The translations under genes and the position numbers were made by a program. A stretch of DNA of 64,000 nt from Marinimicrobium sp. C6131 (GTDB taxonomy: Bacteria; Pseudomonadota; Gammaproteobacteria; Pseudomonadales; Cellvibrionaceae), in NCBI RefSeq assembly GCF_026153455.1, contig NZ_CP110629.1, positions 434,001 to 498,000 on the forward strand, given 5' to 3'. Shown here one piece after another: positions 35,115-45,122 of this stretch. The notes beneath the pieces were generated by a model. It was not told where the DNA came from. It did not search any database and saw only the letters and a program-made list of their open reading frames with translations. Position 1 is the first letter of the stretch. Each line of letters starts with the position of its first letter.

Positions 35115-36689
35115 TTAATGACGGAAATGGCGCATGCCGGTGAATACCATGGCGATGTCGTGCTCGTCGGCGGCGGCGATCACTTCCTCGTCGCGCATGG
35201 AGCCGCCGGGCTGGATCACCGCGGCAATGCCGGCGGCGCCGGCGTTGTCCAGGCCGTCGCGGAACGGGAAGAAGGCGTCCGAGGCCATCACTGAGCCCTT
35301 CACTTCCAGGCCGGCGTGCTCGGCCTTGATGCCGGCGATGCGCGCGGAGTTGACGCGGCTCATCTGGCCGGCGCCGACACCGATGGTCTGGTTGTTTTTG
35401 GCGTAGACGATCGCGTTGGATTTCACAAACTTGGCGACCTTCCAGGCAAACAGCAGATCGCGGATTTCCTGCTCGCTGGGCGCGCGCTTGGTGACCACTT
35501 TCAGGTCCGACTCGGCCACCATGCCGTTGTCGCGATCCTGCACCAGCAGGCCGCCGTTGACGCGCTTGTAATCCAGTCCGCCGATGCGCTCGGCGCCCCA
35601 CTGGCCGCAGGCCAGCAGGCGGACGTTTTTCTTGGCGGCCACGACCTGCACGGCCTCATTGGATACGGTCGGGGCGATAATCACTTCGACAAACTGACGC
35701 TCGACGATGGCCTGGGCGGTGGCGCCGTCCAGCTCGCGGTTGAAGGCGATGATGCCGCCAAAAGCGGATTCCGGGTCAGTGGCAAAGGCCAGGTCGTAGG
35801 CGTCTTTCAGGTTGGCCGCGGTCGCAACGCCGCAGGGGTTGGCGTGCTTGACGATCACACAGGCGGGCTGCTCAAAACTCTTTACACACTCCAGGGCGGC
35901 GTCGGTGTCCGCCACATTGTTGTAGGACAGCTCTTTGCCCTGCAACTGCTTGGCGGTGGCGATACTGGCTTCAGCGGGGTTCTTCTCCACATAGAAGGCC
36001 GCCTTCTGGTGCGGGTTTTCCCCGTAGCGCATCTCCTGGGTTTTGTGGAACTGGCTGTTGAAGGTGCGCGGGAAGTGCTCGCTGCCCCCCTCGACTTTGC
36101 GACCAAAATAGTTGGCAATGGCGCCGTCGTAGGCGGCGGTGTGTTCATAGGCCTTGATGGCCAGATCAAAACGCAGGTTCAGACTGGTCTTGCCGTCGTT
36201 GGCATCCAGCTCGGCCAGAATGCGCGCATAGTCGCCGGCATTGACCACAATGTTGACGTGGGCATGGTTCTTGGCAGCGGCGCGGACCATGGTGGGGCCA
36301 CCAATGTCGATGTTCTCCACCGCGTCTTCCAGGGTGCAGCCGGGTTTGGCCACGGTCTGCTCGAAGGGGTAGAGGTTGACCACCACCATGTCGATGGCAT
36401 GGATGCCGTGCTCGCTCATGACCGCGTCGTCCTGTCCGCGCCGGCCGAGAATGCCACCGTGCACTTTCGGGTGCAGGGTTTTGACCCGTCCGTCCATCAT
36501 CTCCGGGAAGCCGGTGTAGTCGGAGACTTCCACGGCGGGAATGCCATTTTCCTTGAGCAGGCGGAAGGTACCGCCGGTGGACAGGATTTCCACACCGCGC
36601 TGGTGCAGCGCCTGGGCAAATTCCACAATGCCGGTTTTGTCTGAGACGCTGATCAGCGCACGATTTACGGGTGCTAGGTCGGTGGTCAT
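35115..36689 (-). CDS. purH: Bifunctional AICAR transformylase / IMP cyclohydrolase
   Basis: 524 residues, standard length. The N-terminal MGS-like domain (about 1-200) is the cyclohydrolase, starting ALISVSDKTGIVEFAQ. The C-terminal domain carries the transformylase motif VIVKHANPCGVA with the catalytic Lys-His pair. It performs the last two steps to IMP. It is 99 bp from fis, with a hairpin between, and continues into purD. Confidence 0.97.
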   Translation of the reverse strand: MTTDLAPVNRALISVSDKTGIVEFAQALHQRGVEILSTGGTFRLLKENGIPAVEVSDYTGFPEMMDGRVKTLHPKVHGGILGRRGQDDAVMSEHGIHAIDMVVVNLYPFEQTVAKPGCTLEDAVENIDIGGPTMVRAAAKNHAHVNIVVNAGDYARILAELDANDGKTSLNLRFDLAIKAYEHTAAYDGAIANYFGRKVEGGSEHFPRTFNSQFHKTQEMRYGENPHQKAAFYVEKNPAEASIATAKQLQGKELSYNNVADTDAALECVKSFEQPACVIVKHANPCGVATAANLKDAYDLAFATDPESAFGGIIAFNRELDGATAQAIVERQFVEVIIAPTVSNEAVQVVAAKKNVRLLACGQWGAERIGGLDYKRVNGGLLVQDRDNGMVAESDLKVVTKRAPSEQEIRDLLFAWKVAKFVKSNAIVYAKNNQTIGVGAGQMSRVNSARIAGIKAEHAGLEVKGSVMASDAFFPFRDGLDNAGAAGIAAVIQPGGSMRDEEVIAAADEHDIAMVFTGMRHFRH

Positions 36690-36737
36690 GGTCGGTGAGT
36701 TTCCCCCAATGCCGATGTCAATTCAGGTGAGTTACAA

Positions 36738-36770
36738 AAGCAGAGGGGGTGGTTTTATGCCACCCCCTCG
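36738..36770 (-). terminator. Intrinsic terminator after fis
   Basis: GAGGGGGTGG and CCACCCCCTC pair perfectly around a seven-base loop. On the leftward strand the stem is followed by TGCTTTTG. It separates dusB-fis from purHD. Confidence 0.7.
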
Positions 36771-36788
36771 GAATTCGGGTTGCCTCGC

Positions 36789-37082
36789 TCAGAGCAGGTC
36801 GTACTGCTTGAGCTTCTTGCGCAGCGTGCCACGGTTCAGGCCAAGCACCTGCGCGGCGCGGGTCTGGTTGTGACGGGTGTACTTGAGGACGATTTCCAGC
36901 ATGGGCGCCTCAACTTCGGCCATCACCATGTTGTACACGTCGCTGACGGGCTGGCCGTCGAGGTTTTGAAAGTAGTTCTCCATGGCCTGTTCCACACAGC
37001 CGCGCAGGGACTGTCCGTGTGTGAGCGTATGGGCGTGGCCCGTATCGCCCATGGGGGCCAAAAAGTTTTCTGCTGTGTTCAT
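36789..37082 (-). CDS. fis: DNA-binding protein Fis
   Basis: 97 residues. The C-terminal helix-turn-helix reads NQTRAAQVLGLNRGTLRKKL, nearly identical to E. coli Fis. Fis bends DNA and organises the nucleoid, and its level rises in early growth. Its start overlaps the dusB stop in an ATGA, the conserved dusB-fis arrangement. E. coli dusB-fis is controlled by growth rate; whether the same holds here cannot be read directly. Confidence 0.97.
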   Translation of the reverse strand: MNTAENFLAPMGDTGHAHTLTHGQSLRGCVEQAMENYFQNLDGQPVSDVYNMVMAEVEAPMLEIVLKYTRHNQTRAAQVLGLNRGTLRKKLKQYDLL

Positions 37083-38068
37083 GCCGCTTGATCCTCTTGT
37101 TCTATCAGCTGTTCGAAGTACTTCAGAACGCTGTCGAGTTGTTCTTGTGCGTTGTCCATACGGTTAAAAGCCTGACGAAACGGGTCGCTACCGGGTACCG
37201 TCTGCAAGTACCAGCCGAGGTGCTTGCGAGCGATGCGCGGGCCCAAATAGTCGCCATAAAATCCGTAGAGGTCACGCAAATGACTGCTGAGAATGTCCCT
37301 GACGTCAGTCAGTGACGGTTCGGGAATCGTTCTACCGAAGCGCAGGTAGTGATCGATTTCCCGAAAAATCCAGGGGCGCCCCTGGGCGGCCCGACCGATC
37401 ATGACGGCTTCGGCACCGGTCTGGTCGAGCACCTGTCGCGCCTTGTGCGGAGTATCGATATCGCCATTGGCGAATACCGGGATCGTCACCGCGTCCACGA
37501 CCGCGGCAATGGTGTCGTACTCCGCTTCGCCCTGATAGCGATCGGCGCGAGTCCGGCCGTGTACGGCCAGGGCCTGAACGCCGATGTCCTCCGCCATGCG
37601 TGCCACACGCACGGCATTGCGGTTGTCCCGGTCCCAGCCTGTGCGAATTTTCAGAGTGACCGGCAGGTTGGTCGCCCTGACCACCGCCTGCAGTATATCG
37701 GCCACCAGAGGCTCATCTCTGAGTAGCGCGGAGCCGGCGGCCTTTTTGCACACTTTCTTGGCGGGGCAGCCCATATTGATGTCGATAATCTGGGCACCAT
37801 TGTCCGCATTGAGCCGGGCGGCATCGGCCATCATGGCCGGTTCTCCTCCGGCAATCTGCACCGAAATTGGTTCCGCCTCGCCGGCGTGGTCCAGACGTAG
37901 CCGACTTTTGCGGCTGTTCCACAGGCTTGCGTCCGAAGTCACCATTTCCGAGACCACCAGGCCGGCGCCCAGTCTCCGACAGAGCTGCCGAAAAGGACGA
38001 TCCGTCACACCTGCCATGGGCGCGAGAATCACCTGGCTGTCTATTTGATGGGAACCAATACGAAACAC
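37079..38068 (-). CDS. dusB: tRNA-dihydrouridine synthase B
   Basis: 329 residues, an FMN-dependent enzyme that reduces uridine in the tRNA D-loop. It shows LAPMAGVTDRPFR near the start, catalytic cysteine C101 in NMGCPAKKV, and the flavin-site HGRTR. The frame is open for 48 further codons upstream, but the GTG at 38068 has AGGTGA close by and gives VFRIGSHQ, matching family N-termini. It is translationally coupled to fis. Confidence 0.95.
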   Translation of the reverse strand: MFRIGSHQIDSQVILAPMAGVTDRPFRQLCRRLGAGLVVSEMVTSDASLWNSRKSRLRLDHAGEAEPISVQIAGGEPAMMADAARLNADNGAQIIDINMGCPAKKVCKKAAGSALLRDEPLVADILQAVVRATNLPVTLKIRTGWDRDNRNAVRVARMAEDIGVQALAVHGRTRADRYQGEAEYDTIAAVVDAVTIPVFANGDIDTPHKARQVLDQTGAEAVMIGRAAQGRPWIFREIDHYLRFGRTIPEPSLTDVRDILSSHLRDLYGFYGDYLGPRIARKHLGWYLQTVPGSDPFRQAFNRMDNAQEQLDSVLKYFEQLIEQEDQAA

Positions 38069-38234
38069 GCGACTCACCTGTTCGAGGGTCTCAATGGCCG
38101 TAACCGACAGCCCCGGAAAAGGTTGGCTATGATACCCGTTTGGCCCCGGATTGGGAACGAGCAAAATGGCCGAATTGATGTTTTTTTGACCGGTTCCCCC
38201 CCGCCCGGGCAAACGGAGGAGGGTGGGGAGGCGA

Positions 38235-39530
38235 TCAGTGAGGAATGTAGGCCCGGTAGTTGACGGCGCTCGCGCCGGGGTCGACCAGCTCCAGCGTCAG
38301 GTGCACTGGCTGGTTGCTGGGCATCAGGGTACGGCCCGCCAGCTCGCCGGACAGGTACTCTGCGGGGGTGAATTGGCGCGCCGCCACCACCTCGTCGTTG
38401 AGGTCACTGAATTCCAGAACCAGACCGGGGAAGGGTTGATCAAAACGGGCCGTGTTGAGCAGAATCGCATCGACCATCAGGGCACCTTCCCGCTCGGGGT
38501 GATTACGGACCACCAGGTTGTAGGCACGGATCTGGCGGCGATCGACCAGTTCGGGCAGTTGGCAACCCACCAGGGGGCATACGGTCGCATACAGGGTTCG
38601 GTAGGGTTCCGCCCGGCTCCAGCGGTCGAACTGCAGCCAGGCGACCTGTACGATCAGGGCGACCGCCGCGAGTGCGACCAGCGATGGCCATAGCCAGCGC
38701 CGGCGGCGGGTTTGTCGGTGGGTCCAGTTCATTTCCACCGGTTCGGGGTCGATGTTCATCAGCAGCGCTGAGCGCTCAGGGTCATGGGCGCGTATGCGCT
38801 CACCGCCCTGGTAGTCCTCTACCTGCTCAGCATCGCTGCTGGCGAGGTGGAACTTGATGTGCTCCCCGGGTGGTGGTGGCTCCGGCTCTTCCATCAGCTC
38901 AAAGTCGGACGGTACGCCCGAGGTGGGCTCTGGGACCGGTTCGACCCGAACACTGGCCGTCTGCTCTTCCTCTTCTTCGAGCAGGCTCATGGCCCAGGAC
39001 TCATCCGTGTCGTCGCCGGACTCCGAGGCATCTTCTTCCTCGGGGCGAGGGGTTCGCTCGAACAGGGAATGCGTGCTGTGCGAGCGGGATTGTTCGCCGA
39101 CACCAAACGGATCGTCTTCACTCTCGGGGCGGGACTGGTCCATATCATCACTGATCAGAAAGTCATCGTCATCAAGGGCGCTCGACTCCTGGTCGATTCG
39201 CGACTGGTCAAAGCGCAGCCCGGTGTCCCTGGATTTCTGGTCAGCGCGCGGACGCGCCTCTTTCGGCGCATGGGGTGCCTTGGGGGCGGCGGGTTTGCGT
39301 TCCGCTTGGGTGGGGGTCGGTCTGTTTTGCGTCGGTTTTTGGGCTGGGCGGCGCACCAGAGCCGGCTCGACCGCTGGCGCCTTGGCACCCACCAGATGGT
39401 CCCGCGCCTTGAAGATATGCAGACAGGCTCCACAGCGCACGGCCCCGCGCGCTGACTGTAACTGCGCCGGGGTGATCCGGAACGAAGTCCCGCATTGCGG
39501 GCAGCGGGTCACCAAGTTAGTCGGGGCCAT
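38235..39530 (-). CDS. MJ0042 zinc-ribbon / DUF3426 membrane protein
   Basis: 431 residues. An N-terminal zinc ribbon has CPQC (C10, C13) and CGAC (C33, C36). A long low-complexity acidic and proline-rich region follows (about 50-250), with one membrane helix near 288-306 preceded by an arginine-rich stretch, and a C-terminal DUF3426 domain. The gene is found between prmA and dusB in many Pseudomonas-like genomes; its function is not known. The zinc ribbon is probably cytoplasmic and the DUF3426 domain periplasmic. Confidence 0.88.
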   Translation of the reverse strand: MAPTNLVTRCPQCGTSFRITPAQLQSARGAVRCGACLHIFKARDHLVGAKAPAVEPALVRRPAQKPTQNRPTPTQAERKPAAPKAPHAPKEARPRADQKSRDTGLRFDQSRIDQESSALDDDDFLISDDMDQSRPESEDDPFGVGEQSRSHSTHSLFERTPRPEEEDASESGDDTDESWAMSLLEEEEEQTASVRVEPVPEPTSGVPSDFELMEEPEPPPPGEHIKFHLASSDAEQVEDYQGGERIRAHDPERSALLMNIDPEPVEMNWTHRQTRRRRWLWPSLVALAAVALIVQVAWLQFDRWSRAEPYRTLYATVCPLVGCQLPELVDRRQIRAYNLVVRNHPEREGALMVDAILLNTARFDQPFPGLVLEFSDLNDEVVAARQFTPAEYLSGELAGRTLMPSNQPVHLTLELVDPGASAVNYRAYIPH

Positions 39531-39566
39531 GATTGTTCAGTGTTCTCCTCACCCGGAACGGGGGCG

Positions 39567-40451
39567 TTACGGGCGTATTTTGGTGCCGGTCAGTCTCACC
39601 CAGCCGTCTTGTTCGGCCACCGGGTCAAAGTCAAACCAGGGGCGATAAGCCTCCATCACGGTGTCGGCCTGATTGGCCAGAATGCCGGAAAGGCAGATCT
39701 TGCCGTCAAGCCGGGTCATGCGCTGCAGTTGTGGCGCAAGTTCAACCAGAGGGCCGGCAAGAATGTTGGCCAGCATAATATCGGCCGTCACCTCGGGGCA
39801 TTGTCCGGGCAGATAGACCGGCATGGCATTTTCTGGCAGCGCGTTGCGTGCCGCATTGTCCCGGGTGGCGGTAAGCGCCTGGGGATCAATATCCACTCCC
39901 GTCACCCGGTCGGCACCGAGCAGCAGCGCCGCAACTCCCAGAATGCCGGAGCCACAACCGAAGTCCACAAGGTCCAGACCGTCGAGCCTCTGTTGGTCGA
40001 GCCACTGCAGGCACAGAAAGGTTGTGGGATGGGTGCCGGTACCGAACGCGAGGCCTGGATCGAGCATCAGGTTGACCTTGTCGGGCTCCGGAGGTTCCTG
40101 CCAACTGGGGCATATCCAGAGCCGCTCGCCGCAACGAATGGCCTGGTAGTGGCTCATCCACTCCCGCTCCCAGTTCTTGTCTTCGAGCTGCTCCCAGCGG
40201 TGTTCGGGCAATGGCTGGCTCCAGGCCGTGGCCAACCGTTCACTGACGGTGCGGGTGTCGATGTCGGCATCGTACAGACCGGTCAGACGCACCTGATCCC
40301 ACAATGGGGTTTCCCCCAGGGCGGGCTCCAGAATGGGCTGATCGGCGTCGTCTTCCAGCGTGACCGACACGGCGCCGCTGGCCAGAAGAAGGTCTTCCAG
40401 CCCCTCGGCGCTATCCCGGTCCGTGGTCAGTTTCAGTTGCAACCAGGGCAT
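39567..40451 (-). CDS. prmA: Ribosomal protein L11 methyltransferase
   Basis: 294 residues. A small N-terminal substrate-binding domain is followed by the methyltransferase domain with SAM motif VDFGCGSGILGVAALLLGA and the LANILAGPL motif. PrmA trimethylates L11. The ATG at 40451 gives MPWLQLKLTT, the family N-terminus; the open frame extends 27 codons into accC. It starts 5 bp after the accC stop. Confidence 0.96.
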   Translation of the reverse strand: MPWLQLKLTTDRDSAEGLEDLLLASGAVSVTLEDDADQPILEPALGETPLWDQVRLTGLYDADIDTRTVSERLATAWSQPLPEHRWEQLEDKNWEREWMSHYQAIRCGERLWICPSWQEPPEPDKVNLMLDPGLAFGTGTHPTTFLCLQWLDQQRLDGLDLVDFGCGSGILGVAALLLGADRVTGVDIDPQALTATRDNAARNALPENAMPVYLPGQCPEVTADIMLANILAGPLVELAPQLQRMTRLDGKICLSGILANQADTVMEAYRPWFDFDPVAEQDGWVRLTGTKIRP

Positions 40452-40456
40452 AGGCG

Positions 40457-41800
40457 TCAGCTGGACAGCTTTTTCTCCAGGTAATGGATGTTGACGCCGC
40501 CTTTGCGGAACTCGTCGTCCCGGACCAGCCACTGCTGCAGCGAGATATTGGTGCGAATGCCGTCGATGATGGTCTCATCCAGGGCGTGACGCATGCGGTT
40601 CAATGCCTCTTCCCGGGTCTCGCCGTAGGTGATGATCTTGGCGATCATCGAGTCGTAATTCGGCGGCACCGAGTAGCCACTGTACAAGTGAGAGTCCACG
40701 CGCACGCCCAGACCGCCCGGCGGATGGAAATTCTTGACCTTGCCCGGGCAGGGCATGAAGGTTTTGGGATCTTCGGCATTGATACGGCACTCGAAGGAAT
40801 GACCGCGAATCACCACATCTTCCTGCTTGATGGACAGTTTCTCGCCCGCACAGACGCGAATCTGCTCTTTGATGATGTCGATACCGGTGACCATTTCCGA
40901 GACCGGGTGCTCCACCTGAATACGGGTGTTCATCTCGATGAAGTAGAAGTTGCCGTCTTCGTACAGGAACTCGAAGGTACCGGCACCTTTGTAGCCCATC
41001 TTGATACAGGCGTTGACGCAGGCCTGGGCGGTTGACTGGCGAACGTCTTCAGGGATCCCGGGTGCCGGCGCCTCTTCAATCACCTTCTGGTGGCGGCGCT
41101 GCAGTGAGCAGTCGCGGTCGCCCAGGTGTATGGCGTTGCCCTGGCCGTCGGACAGCACCTGGATTTCCACATGACGCGGGTTCTGCAGGAACTTCTCCAT
41201 ATACACCGTATCGTCGCCAAAGGCGGACTTGGCTTCGTTCTGGGTGATGTGGATGGAGTTCATCAGCGAGGCTTCGGTGTGCACCACACGCATCCCGCGA
41301 CCACCGCCACCGGCGGCGGCCTTGATGATGACCGGGTAGCCGATCTGTTTGCCCATGGCCAGGCATTTCTCGCGATCGTTGGCGGGCAGCGGGCCATCGG
41401 AGCCGGGTACGGTCGGCACGCCGGCCTTTTTCATGGCGGCAATGGCGGCGACCTTGTCACCCATCATGCGGATGGTGTCGGGGTCCGGGCCAATGAAGAC
41501 GAAACCGCTTTTCTGAACCTGCTCGGCGAAGTCGGCATTTTCGGCCAGAAAGCCGTAGCCGGGGTGTACCGCCACGGAGTCGGTCACTTCCATCGCACTG
41601 ATGATGGCCGGGATGTTCAGGTAGCTCTGGGGCGACGGGTTGGGCCCGATGCACACCGACTCATCCGCCAGGCGAACGTGCTTCAGGTCGCGGTCGATGA
41701 CAGAGTGAACCGCGACGGTCTTAATGCCCATCTCTTTACAGGCGCGCAGAATGCGCAGGGCAATCTCGCCGCGGTTGGCGATCAAAACTTTATCAAACAT
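40457..41800 (-). CDS. accC: Biotin carboxylase subunit of acetyl-CoA carboxylase
   Basis: 447 residues, the E. coli length is 449. It has an ATP-grasp fold with the glycine-rich loop AAGGGGRGMRVVH and the catalytic EMNTRIQVEH. It carboxylates the biotin on AccB, the first step of fatty-acid synthesis. It follows accB by 23 bp. Confidence 0.98.
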   Translation of the reverse strand: MFDKVLIANRGEIALRILRACKEMGIKTVAVHSVIDRDLKHVRLADESVCIGPNPSPQSYLNIPAIISAMEVTDSVAVHPGYGFLAENADFAEQVQKSGFVFIGPDPDTIRMMGDKVAAIAAMKKAGVPTVPGSDGPLPANDREKCLAMGKQIGYPVIIKAAAGGGGRGMRVVHTEASLMNSIHITQNEAKSAFGDDTVYMEKFLQNPRHVEIQVLSDGQGNAIHLGDRDCSLQRRHQKVIEEAPAPGIPEDVRQSTAQACVNACIKMGYKGAGTFEFLYEDGNFYFIEMNTRIQVEHPVSEMVTGIDIIKEQIRVCAGEKLSIKQEDVVIRGHSFECRINAEDPKTFMPCPGKVKNFHPPGGLGVRVDSHLYSGYSVPPNYDSMIAKIITYGETREEALNRMRHALDETIIDGIRTNISLQQWLVRDDEFRKGGVNIHYLEKKLSS

Positions 41801-41823
41801 AAACCAAATCCTCGGTGCTGGAT

Positions 41824-42282
41824 TTATACAATCGTGACCAGGGGTTGGTCGAATTCAACCGGCTCGCCGTCGTCGACCAGAATGGCTTCGACCACGCCGG
41901 CTTTGTCCGCTTCGATTTGGTTCATCATTTTCATGGCCTCAACGATGCAGATCACATCGCCGACCTTAACGTGCTGGCCCACTTCCACAAACGCCGGGGA
42001 GCCGGGGCTGGGGGAGCGGTAGAAGGTGCCAACCATGGGCGATTTCACCACATGGCCATTGTGTTGCGCGGCGGGCGCCGCGTCGCTGCTGTCAGCCGCC
42101 GGGGCCGGGGCAGCGGGGGCGGCTGCCGGAGCCGGAGCCTGGGCGGGCGCGGCGGTAAAGTATTGAGCATTCGGGTTGTTGCGGCTGATGCGGACGGACT
42201 CCTCGCCCTCTTTGATTTCCAGTTCGCCGATGTCGGATTCTTCCAGCAGCTCAATCAGTTTTTTAATTTTGCGAATATCCAT
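41824..42282 (-). CDS. accB: Biotin carboxyl carrier protein
   Basis: 152 residues. The short N-terminal helix region is joined by an Ala/Pro-rich hinge (about 44-66) to the biotinyl domain, where K118 in EAMKMM is the attachment site. The thumb-like stretch TFYRSPSPGSP is present. It is the first gene of the accBC pair and lies 79 bp from aroQ. Confidence 0.98.
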   Translation of the reverse strand: MDIRKIKKLIELLEESDIGELEIKEGEESVRISRNNPNAQYFTAAPAQAPAPAAAPAAPAPAADSSDAAPAAQHNGHVVKSPMVGTFYRSPSPGSPAFVEVGQHVKVGDVICIVEAMKMMNQIEADKAGVVEAILVDDGEPVEFDQPLVTIV

Positions 42283-42361
42283 TGGGGCCTCTCTTTAAAG
42301 CAACGGATGAATGATGAATTGATCCCGGCGCGCCGGGCTCGATGTCAGGGTATTGATGCTT

Positions 42362-42835
42362 CTATTCGGATGTTGATGGCTTGCCCATTTGCGCGGAGCG
42401 CTCCAGATGATGCAGCGCGGCAGTCAGGGCCAGTTCATAGCTTTGTGCGCCAAAACCGCAGATGACGCCCTGGGCGACATCTGAAAAATAGGAGTGCTGG
42501 CGGAATGGCTCGCGGGCGTGCACATTGGACAGGTGCACCTCGATAAAGGGAATGGCGACACCCAAAAGCGCATCGCGCAGGGCGACACTGGTGTGGGTGA
42601 ACGCGGCGGGATTGATCAAAATGAAATCCACCCCCTCCTGGCGCGCATCGTGAATGCGTTCAACCAGTTCGTACTCCGCATTACTCTGCAGCGTCAACAC
42701 ATGGTGGCCAGCGGCATGGCCCTGTTCGGTCAAGGTCCGGTTGATGGTGTCCAGGGTCTGGGCGCCATAAATGCCGGGCTCGCGCTGTCCCAGCAGGTTC
42801 AGATTGGGGCCATGTAGAACCAGAATGGTTGCCAT
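42362..42835 (-). CDS. aroQ: Type II 3-dehydroquinate dehydratase
   Basis: 157 residues, the usual size of the dodecameric type II enzyme in the shikimate pathway. The PNLNLLGQREPGIYG loop carries the catalytic Tyr, INPAAFTHTS is the active-site segment, and HLSNVHAREPFR holds the general acid His. The ATG at 42835 was chosen because the family begins with a strand like MATILVLHGPN. It precedes accBC as in Pseudomonas. Confidence 0.97.
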   Translation of the reverse strand: MATILVLHGPNLNLLGQREPGIYGAQTLDTINRTLTEQGHAAGHHVLTLQSNAEYELVERIHDARQEGVDFILINPAAFTHTSVALRDALLGVAIPFIEVHLSNVHAREPFRQHSYFSDVAQGVICGFGAQSYELALTAALHHLERSAQMGKPSTSE

Positions 42836-43142
42836 GAAAAATCCTGTGTGACCGTGACTTTCTTGACCGGGCGGTGTGTCGGTACCCAAAAATTGGCGTT
42901 TGCACGTTATGGGGGCGAGTTTGCCGCAAAAAAGCAACAGTGTCCACGGTCTATTCGGGTTTTTGCTAAATTGTCCTCAAATGGCGACAAGATGCCAGAC
43001 GTTCGGCTTGTTATGGCGCATAAAACCGCTTTGAGGTTTCTGCGCGTTATCCGCTAGCGGTCATTTTGAGCGACAAACCCGGCGCAATACAGGCAAGATA
43101 GCAGAGGATGGCAAAAAGTCGGCAATCTTGCCGCTAACATCG
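42836..43142. other. 307-bp intergenic region between dsbD and aroQ
   Basis: No gene is seen. It should hold the promoter of aroQ-accBC. An inverted repeat (GGCAAGAT/ATCTTGCC, 25-base loop) at 43092-43132 lies just after the dsbD stop. It lacks a T-run and is only a weak terminator candidate. Confidence 0.5.
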
Positions 43143-44945
43143 TCAATTTTGGCTTAATTGTGCATCTTTTCCGTTTGTGAGCTGTTCCAGTAGTGCTTGT
43201 TTGCGAAGAATCTGCGGTAAAACCTGCCCCGGGCCCTGATGATTGGCGGGAAACCAGAGATAGAGTGGTACACCGCTGCGATTGTAGTCTTCGAGCAATT
43301 GGGTGATTTCCGGATCTCGATGCGTCCAGTCGCCTTTGAGGGTTGCTATTCCGTAGGTGTCGAAAGCGCGCTCAACTTCTTCTGTGTCCAGTGTGACCCG
43401 TTCGTTGGCCAGGCAGGTCAGACACCAGTCGGCCGTCAGATTGACAAATACCGGCGTTCCCTCGCGGCGAAGGGTGTCCAGACGGGCGGCTGAATAAGGC
43501 TCCCAGCGGGAGTCTTCGCGGGGGGCGTTCAGCGTTTGCCACGGCAGTGCCAGAGCGGTGACCCAGGCAAGCGCTACCAGGGCCTTTTGGCTGTATCGGG
43601 CCGGAGTCGAGCGCGGTTGCCGGGTCAACAGCCAGCCGGCAAAAGCAATTGCCACGGCGCCGACACCGACTGCTGCCACGGCATTGGGGCCCGCCTGGCG
43701 TCCGAGCACCCAGATCAACCAGATGGCCGTAAGGTACAGTGGAAAGGCCAGGAACTGCTTGAGGCTGTCCATCCAGGGGCCGGGTTTGGGGAGATGGTTC
43801 ACCAGCGATGGCAGGTAGCACAGGGCCAGCAGTGGCAATGCCATCCCCAGACCCAGCGCCACAAACACGCTCAGGCTCACCAGCGTGGGCTGGGTCAGGG
43901 CAAAGCCAAGCGCCGCCCCCATAAAAGGGGCGGTACAGGGGCTGGCGACAATAGCGGCGAGCACGCCGGTAAAAAAGGAGCCGCTCAGGCCGCCGCTCTG
44001 GGTCAGCTTCTGTCCTACGCCCATCCAGCGTGTGCCAATGGTCAGTAGGCCGGACAGGCTCAGCCCCAGAATAAAGAACAGGTACACCAGCGCGGCAATG
44101 AGCAGGGGCGACTGTAATTGAAAGCCCCAGCCGATCGCCTCTCCACCGGCTCGAGCGGCCAGCAGCACCCCGGCAAAGGCGACAAAACTGACCACAATCC
44201 CCCCGGTGTAAGCCCAGCCATGCAGCGGCAATCGCTGGCGGTCGGCTCGAGCCAGGCTCATCACCTTGATCGACAGCACGGGGAAGACACAGGGCATCAG
44301 GTTCAGAATGATGCCACCGAGCAGTGCCAACACCAGAACATAAGGGAGCCAGGCCGTTGTGGCCTCAGAGGTAGAGCCGCCCTCGGTACTGGCCGGTGTG
44401 TTGGCAGGAGGCGCCGCGGCGATGCTGGCGGTCTGGTTGGCGGGGTCCACGTTGACGTAGTCAACATGGGGTGGATAACACAGCCCCGCATCGGCACACC
44501 CCTGGGACTCCACTCTCAGGGTGAACGGCCGGGCATCGTCGGCAACGGCAAGGCGGATGGTGGCGCTGCCGTAATACACCGCCATGTCCTTCTCAAAGTA
44601 CTCGTCGTACTTGTTTACGGTGTTGTCGCTAAACCGGGGTTCAAACAGCTCCGGCTCGGGATCGGCGCTCAACCGGAACCGCTCCCGATACAGGTAGTAG
44701 TCCGGGGCCACTTCCCAGTGAAGTACCAGCTCGCCATCGTACAGTCGGGTTTCCAGTTGAAAAGCCTCGGTGACCGGCAGGAAGTCATCGCCGCCCCCCA
44801 GCAGGCTGGTATTCTGGGATTGACCGCCCAGCAGGTCCTGAGCTGCCGCGCCGTGACTGAAGACGCAGAGCAGGGTGCTCCAGAGTAGCAGGCGCCAGAA
44901 AGACAGAAAGCGGTGTCGGGATGCCGAAGGTTGCTGGGTCAACAT
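43143..44945 (-). CDS. dsbD: Thiol:disulfide interchange protein DsbD
   Basis: 600 residues. A signal peptide leads to the N-terminal periplasmic domain with its Cys pair (CADAGLC). Eight membrane helices follow, with cysteines in LMPCVFPV and ASPCTAPF, and then a C-terminal thioredoxin-like domain with WCLTC (C508 and C511). It carries reducing power from cytoplasmic thioredoxin to periplasmic proteins such as DsbC and the cytochrome c assembly path. It lies upstream of aroQ-accBC on the same strand and diverges from the lipoprotein gene at 45123. Confidence 0.96.
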   Translation of the reverse strand: MLTQQPSASRHRFLSFWRLLLWSTLLCVFSHGAAAQDLLGGQSQNTSLLGGGDDFLPVTEAFQLETRLYDGELVLHWEVAPDYYLYRERFRLSADPEPELFEPRFSDNTVNKYDEYFEKDMAVYYGSATIRLAVADDARPFTLRVESQGCADAGLCYPPHVDYVNVDPANQTASIAAAPPANTPASTEGGSTSEATTAWLPYVLVLALLGGIILNLMPCVFPVLSIKVMSLARADRQRLPLHGWAYTGGIVVSFVAFAGVLLAARAGGEAIGWGFQLQSPLLIAALVYLFFILGLSLSGLLTIGTRWMGVGQKLTQSGGLSGSFFTGVLAAIVASPCTAPFMGAALGFALTQPTLVSLSVFVALGLGMALPLLALCYLPSLVNHLPKPGPWMDSLKQFLAFPLYLTAIWLIWVLGRQAGPNAVAAVGVGAVAIAFAGWLLTRQPRSTPARYSQKALVALAWVTALALPWQTLNAPREDSRWEPYSAARLDTLRREGTPVFVNLTADWCLTCLANERVTLDTEEVERAFDTYGIATLKGDWTHRDPEITQLLEDYNRSGVPLYLWFPANHQGPGQVLPQILRKQALLEQLTNGKDAQLSQN

Positions 44946-45122
44946 AGGTCATTCGATTCCGGGTTAGGTGACGTTCTCAGCGGCGAGAGGGTATCATGGC
45001 CGCTATGCCAAAGCAGTCTCTCTGTCGGACTGCGGCAAACCACAATAATTCGGATCAATCCGGGCCGCTAGTGTAACGGACTTGGGCCGCAAAAACTGCC
45101 AACTGGCTCTCCTGGAGTTGCT

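Noticed and set aside
35316..36644. A 442-codon open frame on the plus strand
   Set aside because: It is the antisense of purH and shows no recognisable motif or ribosome site.
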